The notes below the pieces were generated by a model. The model was not told the DNA's origin. It made no database searches and worked only from the letters and a program-made list of their open reading frames with translations. A stretch of DNA of 64,000 nucleotides from JAEXOD01 sp963663265 (GTDB lineage Bacteria > Bacteroidota > Ignavibacteria > Ignavibacteriales > Melioribacteraceae). Location: the NCBI GenBank assembly GCA_963663265.2, contig CAXXXM010000001.1:682001-746000 (forward strand), written 5' to 3'. Positions 25,928 to 32,496 of the stretch are shown in pieces; positions within the stretch are counted from its first letter, which is position 1, and the number at the start of each line of letters is the position of its first letter. The position numbers and the translations under genes were made by a program.

Positions 25928-26017
25928 ATTGTGAATGGTGAATTGTAAATTGTGAATTGTTGAAAAGCCGTTGCAATAATTCTTAATTTTTAATTTTTAA
26001 TTATTAATTATTGTACA
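25928..26017. repeat. 7-bp-period array running into a terminator hairpin
   Basis: ATTGTGA ATGGTGA, ATTGTAA ATTGTGA, ATTGTTG AAAAGCC, GTTGCAA TAATTCT, TAATTTT TAATTTT, TAATTAT TAATTAT. A half copy of the T hairpin (AGCCGTTG) is embedded at 25966. Confidence 0.7.
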
Positions 26018-26049
26018 GCCGTTGAAGGAAAAACTTTCAACGGCTTTTT
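26018..26049 (+). terminator. Repeated terminator hairpin, copy 5
   Basis: GCCGTTGAAGGAAAAACTTTCAACGGC at 26018-26044 then TTTTTGG. No plus-strand gene ends here; both neighbours are on the minus strand, so this copy has no gene to terminate. Confidence 0.75.
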
Positions 26050-26085
26050 GGTTTTAAAATCGTTAGTTATTTAATAAACAAGGTT

Positions 26086-26193
26086 GTCCAAATAACAAAA
26101 TAGACCCACTCCGCTGGAGTGGGGATTATATGTGTGGGTGTGTTTTTTTACAAACAGAGCCATTCCGCTGGAATGTCTTTATAACACCAATCA
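26086..26193 (+). repeat. Family C repeat copy 3
   Basis: CAAATAACAAAATAGACCCA, palindrome CCCACTCCGCTGGAGTGGG (26105-26123), GGATTATATG, then GAGCCATTCCGCTGGAATGTC (itself a palindrome) and AATCAC. Confidence 0.8.
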
Positions 26194-26230
26194 CACATTA
26201 CCAATCACTCAATCAAGTTTCCAGTCTCGA

Positions 26231-26380
26231 GGCTGTTTCATGATTGGGGAATATTATTCTGGGGTCTTACCATGACCGACGAATTTACTGTAAAAACACT
26301 ATCATTTTTGATAAAAGTTTGCGTCACGGTATGACCGATGATGCCCCAGATCGGGTTTGCTGAGTTTTGTAACAACTTCG
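26231..26380 (+). repeat. Family A element, partly degraded copy
   Basis: Left end GGCTGTTTCATGATTGGGGA, internal GGTCTTACCATGACCGACGAAT, then GCGTCACGGTATGACCGATG and right end TTTTGTAACAACTTCG. Order and spacing match the copy at 26588. Confidence 0.65.
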
Positions 26381-26381
26381 T

Positions 26382-26586
26382 CTCAAGTTATACATTACTT
26401 GTCACTTTTCCGCTATTCACTATTCACTATTAGCTGTTAGCCGCTTCTACTCATCACGCTTCACACTATTCACTAATTACCAAGCACACATCACTAATCA
26501 CTTAATCAAGTTTCAAGTTTCAAGTTTCTGGTTTCAAGTTTCCCGTCACACGTCACTTTGTCACTGATTTTCGTCACACGTTACGA
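26382..26586. repeat. Long 7-bp-period array with drifting word
   Basis: About 29 heptads with few phase breaks. The word changes from TCACTAT TCACTAT through CTAATCA to AAGTTTC AAGTTTC, then CCGTCAC ACGTCAC and CGTCACA. The family A element at 26588 is inserted in it, and it resumes at 26753. Confidence 0.78.
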
Positions 26587-26587
26587 G

Positions 26588-26752
26588 GGCGTTGCATAAT
26601 TGGGGATAGATATTCATGGCGGTCATGGTCTTACCATGACCGAATAAAATTTGTATTAAAACAGCTATATTTAAGCTATTTTTTGGTAAAAACAGTAGTG
26701 TCACGGTGAGACCGTGACACCCATGAACTTGATTTTCGACTTTTGCAACACC
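26588..26752 (+). repeat. Family A element, best-preserved copy (MITE-like, 165 bp)
   Basis: Imperfect 9-bp terminal inverted repeats GGCGTTGCA and TGCAACACC. Two internal hairpins: CGGTCATGGT-CTT-ACCATGACCG (26620-26642) and GTGTCACGGT-GAG-ACCGTGACAC (26698-26720). No coding capacity; a 77-codon minus ORF through it is an artefact. Confidence 0.78.
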
Positions 26753-26777
26753 TACGTTACTCGTCACTTTAGTGTTA
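26753..26777. repeat. Continuation of the 7-bp-period array to the amidohydrolase stop codon
   Basis: TACGTTA CTCGTCA CTTTAGT GTTA; the last bases are the stop codon of the minus-strand gene (TTA at 26775-26777). Confidence 0.55.
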
Positions 26778-27509
26778 CTCATTAAAAAAATCAATATTTT
26801 GGAATGATTTAGTTAACAAACTAATAATTTCTTTTTGTTGGTTTTTGTCGAATAATAAATTTTGATTTACTTCTAATTCAATTCCACAATAATTTTCTGT
26901 ACCAAGTTCATTTCTTAATGAGGTTGTAAATCCATCCTGCCAACCTTGGTAAGGATTATTAAACATTACTCTAATGTTTTTATTTAGGTTTTTTATTTCA
27001 TCTTTCCATTTGTGAGTAACTGAGTATTCAAATTTACTTTTGGGAAAATATAATAATCCAATATCGGCTTTACGAACTGTACCCCGAAGAGGATTCGAAC
27101 CTCTGCCTTGCAGATTTGGAAAAATTGGAGTAAAAGAATGAATTGAAATGTGAATAATTTTATTTTTATTTGCAGAGTTTACTATTAAAGTACGTGCATT
27201 ATTTCTGTATGGATTGTAATACTTTTCAATAATATTTTGTTTTTCGGTTGTATCTAAATTTTTGGCATAATCTGTAAAAAGGGTAGGACTACTCAAATAT
27301 CTGTTTAAGTCAATTAAAAGTCTGCTAAAATTTCCTTTAAATGCAAGCGAATCAAACAAATTTGAAAATGATTCAAAAATTGCAGCAGCTCCAAAATCGA
27401 ACGCTCTATGTGTTTTTAATATTTCATTATCATCTTTAAATAAGTATTTGTATTCATTTGTAATTATGTTTGAATAATGTTCGCAAGAAAAAACAAATTG
27501 AATAGCCAT
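26775..27509 (-). CDS. N-formylglutamate amidohydrolase-family protein with an in-frame tRNA-like insert
   Basis: 244 residues of the FGase family (PF05013). Family marks: FSCEHYSN near residue 8, THRAFDFGAA near 34, SRLLIDLNRYLSS near 62, HISIHSFTPIF near 126, ADIGLLYFP near 152 and YCGIELEVNQNLL near 208. The family hydrolyses N-formylglutamate (histidine degradation) or related N-acyl compounds using a Zn site. Between HSFTPIF and GTVRKADIGLLY there are about 12 extra residues (PNLQGRGSNPLR) where relatives have one or two. Their DNA reads as the 3' end of a tRNA. The frame stays open, so the protein is probably made; activity with the insert is uncertain. Confidence 0.85.
   Translation of the reverse strand: MAIQFVFSCEHYSNIITNEYKYLFKDDNEILKTHRAFDFGAAAIFESFSNLFDSLAFKGNFSRLLIDLNRYLSSPTLFTDYAKNLDTTEKQNIIEKYYNPYRNNARTLIVNSANKNKIIHISIHSFTPIFPNLQGRGSNPLRGTVRKADIGLLYFPKSKFEYSVTHKWKDEIKNLNKNIRVMFNNPYQGWQDGFTTSLRNELGTENYCGIELEVNQNLLFDKNQQKEIISLLTKSFQNIDFFNE
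27079..27118 (-). other. tRNA 3'-third-like sequence inside a coding region
   Basis: On the minus strand: variable-arm-like hairpin TCTGC-AAG-GCAGA, T arm AGAGG-TTCGAAT-CCTCT, acceptor 3' strand TCGGGGT, A73 and CA. The 3' end resembles that of the nearby tRNA-Leu (CCCGGGTACCA) but is not a copy of it. The 5' two thirds of a tRNA are absent. The parent gene is not in this window. Confidence 0.7.
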
Positions 27510-27610
27510 AATAATAATAAACTCATAATATTAATTAATATATACAAAGCAAATTTATGAATTATTTGTTATTTTTACATATTAACTTTAAATTTTATGA
27601 AGGTATTATT

Positions 27611-29944
27611 ATGTTATCGAAGGTTGAACAATATTACTTAGATAAATCTAAGAAAAAATTGAAATATGCTCCGATTGAAAAGTTATCTATTATACAAGTA
27701 GCAAGTTTTCCGGAATTAGGTAAATTAACAGCCCAGAGATTTGTTGAATGGGTACAAGCAAATCCTGGTGGAGTAATATCATTACCAACAGGAAAAACGC
27801 CTGAACATTTTATTAAATGGGTGAGTTATTATGTTAAAAATTGGGACGAACAAGAAGTAAAAGATGAACTTCTTTCTGTGGGAATAAATCCGGAAGTTAA
27901 ACCAGATTTGTTCAGTCTCCGTTTTGTTCAAATAGATGAGTTTTATCCAATTGATTCGTTTCAGCATAATAGTTTTTACTATTATATTCAAAAATATTAC
28001 TTTAACAATTGGGGATTAGATCCTAAGAAAGCAATGTTTATGAATGTTAATGAAATTCCTACTGCTGAAAATCTAACTTTAAATGAAATCTTCCCGGGTA
28101 AAATTGTTGATTTATCATTAAGAACCAGATGGGCAAGCAATAGAGCGGAAAGATTACAAAAGCGAACAATTGATTTAGTCGATCAATTTTGTACTGAATA
28201 TGAACGTAAAATCCGTGAAATGGGTGGAATAGGATTCTTTTTAGGCGGAATAGGACCTGATGGACATATAGGATTTAACGTTCAAGGAAGCGACCACTAT
28301 TCAACAACACGATTGATTGCTACAAATTATGAAACCCAAGCGGCAGCAGCCGGTGACTTAGGTGGTATTGAAGTAGCCAAAACAAGTTTGGTTATTACTA
28401 TTGGTTTAGATACCATTTGTCATAATTCTAATGCAACTGCAATTATCATTGCTGCCGGTGATGCAAAAGCTAATATTGTGCGTGATTCTATTGAAAGTTC
28501 ATTAACAAATAAATATCCTGCAACAGTTCTACAAAACTTAAAAAATGCAAGATTTTATTTGACAAATGGTGCGGCTTTGCGTCTAATGGAAAGAAGATAT
28601 GTTGATGTTAAAGCTGAAGAAGCAATATCACAAGTTTCTATTGAACGTGCAGTTATAAACTTGATGCTTGAAAAAGATAAACCGTTGTTGGAATTAACTG
28701 CTGAAGATTATAAATCCAACAAGTTTGGCAGCTTAGTATTAGAAAAGACAGGATTAAAAGCTAATGAAATAAATCAACAAGTTTTTGATTCAGTTAAAGA
28801 AAAATTTGAAAAGGGTTTACAAGATGTTGACGGTGAAGTAATATTACACACTTCTCCTCATCATGATGATATTCCATTAGGATATTTGCCATATATAGCT
28901 CACTTGGTACGTAATCCCAATAATAAGCATTGTTTTGTAACTATGACAAGTGGTTTTAATGCTGTTACTAATGCTTATATGCTTGACCTCTGTCAGGAAT
29001 TGCGTGAAATGATGGAATCTTCAGAATTCAAAAATAGGTATACAACACAATATTTTGATCCCAAGTTTGAAGAGGGTAAAAATAGAGATGTAAACTTGTT
29101 TTTAGATGGGGTGGCTGCTCACAGCCGCACTATGCGTAAAGAAGCTAATGCCAGAAGGATGTTACGTAATATTATCGAAATTTATGACGAGGATAATATA
29201 ATATATCTTAAAGATAGAGTGGATGAATTAATTAATTATTTCAAAACTCAATATCCCGGTAAAAAAGATGTTCCGCATGTTCAAAAACTAAAAGGTATGT
29301 TGAGAGAATTTGAAGAAGAAATATTATGGGCTCATTTTGGGTTTTATACAGATTCTGTAAAACATATGAGACTTGGTTTTTATCAAGGGGAAATATTTAC
29401 AGAAAATCCGGAAATGAATAGAGATGTAATACCTATTTATAACTTGATTAAAAAAGTTAAGCCTACTGTTGTTACTGTTGCATTAGACCCGGAAGGAAGT
29501 GGCCCAGACACTCATTATAAAGTGTTACAAGCTGTTGCAGAAGCTTTAAAACTTTACGAAAAGAATGAAGGTGTAAAAGATATTAAAGTATGGGGTTATA
29601 GGAACGTTTGGTATCGTTTCCATCCAGCAGAAGCAAATATTTTTGTCCCTGTTAGTTTAAATTCATTTTCTATTTTAGAGGATACATTTATGTATAGTTA
29701 TGGCTCTCAAAAGGCTGCAAGTTTTCCAAGTTGGGAGTATGATGGACCTTTCTGTAGATTGGCTCAAAAAGTCCAAGTTGAACAGTTCCAAACTATTCGT
29801 AAATGTTTAGGAAAAGATTATTTCTTGAAAAATCCGAGTCCAAGAATTAGAGCTTCGCACGGAATGATTTATATGAAAGAATTAACTTTAGAAGAGTTCT
29901 ATTCAAAATCTACTGAATTGCGTAAGTTAACAGAAAACGTTTAA
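27611..29944 (+). CDS. Glucosamine-6-phosphate deaminase-like protein fused to a PIG-L-type domain
   Basis: 777 residues from the ATG at 27611, preceded by GAAGG; an in-frame ATG at 27557 lies 18 codons upstream without a good ribosome binding site. The N-terminal NagB/SIS-like isomerase-deaminase domain (~20-330) has SLPTGKTPEHF, FVQIDEFYPI and GGIGPDGHIGFN. The C-terminal domain (~390-770) begins with HTSPHHDDIPLGY, a variant of the PIG-L deacetylase metal motif, and has VTVALDPEGSGPDTHYKV. One protein may therefore deacetylate and deaminate an amino sugar, feeding fructose-6-phosphate; this is inference. Transcribed divergently from the amidohydrolase with ~100 bp between. Confidence 0.85.
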   Translation: MLSKVEQYYLDKSKKKLKYAPIEKLSIIQVASFPELGKLTAQRFVEWVQANPGGVISLPTGKTPEHFIKWVSYYVKNWDEQEVKDELLSVGINPEVKPDLFSLRFVQIDEFYPIDSFQHNSFYYYIQKYYFNNWGLDPKKAMFMNVNEIPTAENLTLNEIFPGKIVDLSLRTRWASNRAERLQKRTIDLVDQFCTEYERKIREMGGIGFFLGGIGPDGHIGFNVQGSDHYSTTRLIATNYETQAAAAGDLGGIEVAKTSLVITIGLDTICHNSNATAIIIAAGDAKANIVRDSIESSLTNKYPATVLQNLKNARFYLTNGAALRLMERRYVDVKAEEAISQVSIERAVINLMLEKDKPLLELTAEDYKSNKFGSLVLEKTGLKANEINQQVFDSVKEKFEKGLQDVDGEVILHTSPHHDDIPLGYLPYIAHLVRNPNNKHCFVTMTSGFNAVTNAYMLDLCQELREMMESSEFKNRYTTQYFDPKFEEGKNRDVNLFLDGVAAHSRTMRKEANARRMLRNIIEIYDEDNIIYLKDRVDELINYFKTQYPGKKDVPHVQKLKGMLREFEEEILWAHFGFYTDSVKHMRLGFYQGEIFTENPEMNRDVIPIYNLIKKVKPTVVTVALDPEGSGPDTHYKVLQAVAEALKLYEKNEGVKDIKVWGYRNVWYRFHPAEANIFVPVSLNSFSILEDTFMYSYGSQKAASFPSWEYDGPFCRLAQKVQVEQFQTIRKCLGKDYFLKNPSPRIRASHGMIYMKELTLEEFYSKSTELRKLTENV

Positions 29945-29982
29945 CTTTAATTGTTAATTGTTAATTGTTAAATTATTAATTA
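29941..29982. repeat. 7-bp-period array starting on the stop codon
   Basis: TTAACTT TAATTGT, TAATTGT TAATTGT, TAAATTA TTAATTA; bases 29942-29944 are the stop of the NagB-like gene. Confidence 0.65.
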
Positions 29983-30011
29983 AATAGTTTTTTGATAAAA
30001 TAAATATTTTA

Positions 30012-30046
30012 GCGGTCATAGTTTTTTCTGTGACCGTTTTTTTTTT
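30012..30046 (+). terminator. Intrinsic terminator of the NagB/PIG-L gene
   Basis: CGGTCATAG (30013-30021) pairs with CTGTGACCG (30028-30036), loop TTTTTT, followed by ten T. The stem resembles the hairpins of family A. Confidence 0.8.
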
Positions 30047-30102
30047 GTTACAATAATTATTAATTATATAACGAATAATCTTTCTTGGCGGTCATGGTTG
30101 TA

Positions 30103-30313
30103 GGTTTTCATTATTGGGGAAAGATTTCCATGGCGGGTATGGTCTTACCATGACCGAATAAGTTTTTGTATTAAAACAGCCATAATAATTGTTTTTTTTT
30201 GTATATATTATTGCGTCACGGTACGACCGATGACGCCCTTGATCGGCTTACTGAGTTTTACAACTAACTCGACCGTGACACTCTTGAACTTGATTTTCGA
30301 GTCTTGCAACGCC
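30103..30313 (+). repeat. Family A element, longer degraded copy
   Basis: Left GGTTTTCATTATTGGGGA, hairpin region GGTATGGTCTTACCATGACCG, TTGTATTAAAACAGCCATA, then GCGTCACGGTACGACCG, GACCGTGACACTCTTGAAC and right end CTTGCAACGCC. The right end keeps the terminal repeat. Confidence 0.65.
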
Positions 30314-30360
30314 AACGACTGTAGCACCCGAGAATGGTTTAAAACAACTATTTAAAACAG

Positions 30361-30389
30361 AAAACGTTGAGATTATCTCAACGTTTTTT
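30361..30389. terminator. Hairpin terminator between converging genes
   Basis: AAAACGTTGAGA (30361-30372) pairs with TCTCAACGTTTT (30376-30387) around TTA, followed by TT. Possibly bidirectional; on the minus strand it would serve the carboxylase operon. Confidence 0.7.
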
Positions 30390-30392
30390 GTT

Positions 30393-30448
30393 ACAATAAT
30401 TAATAATTATATAACTAATAATTGATAATTAATAATTGATAATTGTTA
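30393..30448. repeat. 7-bp-period array ending beside the BCCP stop codon
   Basis: ACAATAA TTAATAA, TTATATA ACTAATA, ATTGATA ATTAATA, ATTGATA ATTGTTA: eight heptads ending 3 bp before the stop of the minus-strand gene at 30452. Confidence 0.7.
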
Positions 30449-30451
30449 TAT

Positions 30452-30751
30452 TTATTCAAATCGCAATATTTCTGATCCTTTTGGCACCATATCATGTTGC
30501 GAAACAGAAATACATTTAATTGTTCCATCAAACGGGGCTGCAATATGGTTTTTCATTTTCATTGCTTCAAGTATTAACATACTTTGACCTTTTTTGACCT
30601 TTTGTCCCGGCTTAACAAAAATTTCATTAATTGTACCAGGAATTAAAGTTTTAATAACTTTAGGATCAGGAGGAGAATATCTTTTTCTGTTCTTAAATTT
30701 TTCAGTTAAGTTAGTTTCATACATTGTTGTATCAATATTTAGCTTATCCAT
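30452..30751 (-). CDS. Biotin carboxyl carrier domain protein
   Basis: 99 residues. The biotinyl domain (~30-99) carries the target Lys in EAMKMKN, within GQKVKKGQSMLILEAMKM (split from its flanks here) and followed by HIAAPFDGTIK. It carries carboxybiotin between the partner enzyme subunits. The gene lies 9 bp after the carboxyltransferase gene, so the two form one operon. The N-terminal ~28 residues are a charged leader. No biotin carboxylase gene or membrane beta subunit is adjacent, so either the carboxylase subunit is elsewhere or this is a decarboxylase or transcarboxylase set. Confidence 0.93.
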   Translation of the reverse strand: MDKLNIDTTMYETNLTEKFKNRKRYSPPDPKVIKTLIPGTINEIFVKPGQKVKKGQSMLILEAMKMKNHIAAPFDGTIKCISVSQHDMVPKGSEILRFE

Positions 30752-30760
30752 AAATATCTC

Positions 30761-32305
30761 CTAAAATGGTGGAATACCATGTTTTTTGAATGGTCTTTCA
30801 TCTCGTTTATTTTCGAGGAGATGTAATGAGTGGATTAAGTATTTTCTTGTTTCGTCAGGATTAATAACAGCATCGATATGTCCGTTTTTAGCAGCAACAT
30901 ACGGATTTGCAAATTTTTCAGTATACTCTTTAACTTTTTCTTTACGTGTTGCATTAGGATCAGGCGAACTTGTAATTTCAGTTTTAAAGATAATATTAGC
31001 AGCACCTTCAGGACCCATTACAGCAATTTCAGCAGTAGGCCAAGCATAAACAAAATCAGCACCTAAGTGACGTGAACACATTGCAATGTAACCACCACCG
31101 TAAGCTTTTCGTAAAATAACGGTTAATTTAGGTACACTTGCTTCACTATAAGAATAGAGCAATTTAGCACCGTGACGAATAACCCCATTATGTTCTTGAT
31201 CAATACCTGGTAAATAACCTGGTAAATCAACAAAAGAAACTAAAGGAATGTTGAAAGAATCGCAATATCTTATAAAACGAGCAGCTTTATCAGATGAATC
31301 AACATCTAATACGCCGGCTAAAACTAAAGGTTGATTTCCAACAATACCAATAGTATTTCCATTTAATCGAGCAAAACCAATTACAATGTTTGCTGCCCAG
31401 TGTTCTTGTATTTCAAAAAATTGAGAGTCATCAACAATAGAACGAATAACGTTTCTAATATCGTATGGTTTTGTTGCGTCAGTTGAAAATATTTTATCCA
31501 ATTCAAAAGGATATTTTGGTGGTTTAGCTGATATAGTAATAGCTTTTTTAGTATTATTCCAAGGAATATAAGTGAACAACTCTTTAATTTGGTCAAAACA
31601 GTCGTATTCAGATTTAGCAAAAAAATGAGCATTACCGGTAACTTCGGTTTGAACGCGTGCTCCGCCTAAATCTTCCATAGAAATCTCTTCACCAAGAACA
31701 GTTTTAATAACTTCTGGACCAGTAATAAACATTTTAGAAATTTTATCAACAACAAATACGTAATCAGTTAAAGCAGGGGAGTACACTGCTCCACCGGCAC
31801 ATGGACCTAAAATTACAGATATCTGAGGAATTACACCACTTGCCATTGTATTACGGTAAAAAATTTCGCCATAACCGGCTAAAGCGTTTACACCTTCCTG
31901 AATTCTGGCACCACCAGAATCATTAATTCCAATTAATGGAATACCATTTTTTAATGCTAAATCCATAATTTTTGTAATTTTACGTGCATGCATTAAGCCT
32001 AATGAGCCACCGGCAACAGTAAAATCTTGTGCATATATAGCAACAGGATGTCCACCTATAGTTCCAGTTCCTGTAATAACACCATCAGCAGGCAATTCTT
32101 TTTTATCTAAACCAAAGTCTTTTGTAGTATGTTCAACAAATAAATCAACTTCTTGAAATGAACCTTCATCTAACAAATAAGCAATACGATCGCGTGCATA
32201 CATTTTACCCATTGCTTTTTGCTTTTCAATGGCTTTGTTTCCTCCGGGTGGATTAACTTTATCCTTTTTTGTAAAGAACTCTTTAATCTTATCAAAGATT
32301 GACAT
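30761..32305 (-). CDS. Acyl-CoA carboxylase carboxyltransferase subunit (propionyl-/methylmalonyl-CoA type)
   Basis: 514 residues, usual for PccB/MmdA. Two crotonase-like halves: the N-terminal one with QDFTVAGGSLGLMHARKI and GINDSGGARIQEGV, and the C-terminal one with FVDLPGYLPGIDQEHNGVI and RKAYGGGYIAMCSRHLGAD. The oxyanion glycines (GPCAGGAVYSPAL and KAYGGGYIAM) are present. It transfers CO2 between biotin and propionyl-CoA (carboxylase) or takes it from methylmalonyl-CoA (decarboxylase). With a carrier protein but no other subunit next to it, direction cannot be decided. First gene of a two-gene operon. Confidence 0.92.
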   Translation of the reverse strand: MSIFDKIKEFFTKKDKVNPPGGNKAIEKQKAMGKMYARDRIAYLLDEGSFQEVDLFVEHTTKDFGLDKKELPADGVITGTGTIGGHPVAIYAQDFTVAGGSLGLMHARKITKIMDLALKNGIPLIGINDSGGARIQEGVNALAGYGEIFYRNTMASGVIPQISVILGPCAGGAVYSPALTDYVFVVDKISKMFITGPEVIKTVLGEEISMEDLGGARVQTEVTGNAHFFAKSEYDCFDQIKELFTYIPWNNTKKAITISAKPPKYPFELDKIFSTDATKPYDIRNVIRSIVDDSQFFEIQEHWAANIVIGFARLNGNTIGIVGNQPLVLAGVLDVDSSDKAARFIRYCDSFNIPLVSFVDLPGYLPGIDQEHNGVIRHGAKLLYSYSEASVPKLTVILRKAYGGGYIAMCSRHLGADFVYAWPTAEIAVMGPEGAANIIFKTEITSSPDPNATRKEKVKEYTEKFANPYVAAKNGHIDAVINPDETRKYLIHSLHLLENKRDERPFKKHGIPPF

Positions 32306-32442
32306 TTCTATTCCAATTTGTTTAAAAATATTATTTTCTCAAATTTTAAAAAATCTAAGATATAATATTTAACTAAAAATTTATTAAGTAGCAATTTAAT
32401 TTTTTAGATGGGGAATGATAAGTATTGAAAGTTCTTGTGATG

Positions 32443-32477
32443 ATAAAAAAAGCCTTAACTTTATTAGGTTAAGGCTT
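32443..32477 (-). terminator. Intrinsic terminator of the first pepF gene
   Basis: Read on the minus strand, AGCCTTAAC pairs with GTTAAGGCT around an 8-nt loop (32451-32476), followed by seven T (plus-strand A run 32444-32450). Confidence 0.88.
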
Positions 32478-32496
32478 CTTCATGTTTATTAAAAAA

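Noticed and set aside
26561..26794. 77-codon minus ORF
   Set aside because: It lies across the family A element and the heptad array and overlaps the end of the amidohydrolase gene.
27079..27118. Possible real tRNA gene on the minus strand
   Set aside because: No D arm, anticodon arm or 5' acceptor strand can be found upstream; only the 3' third is present, within an open coding frame.
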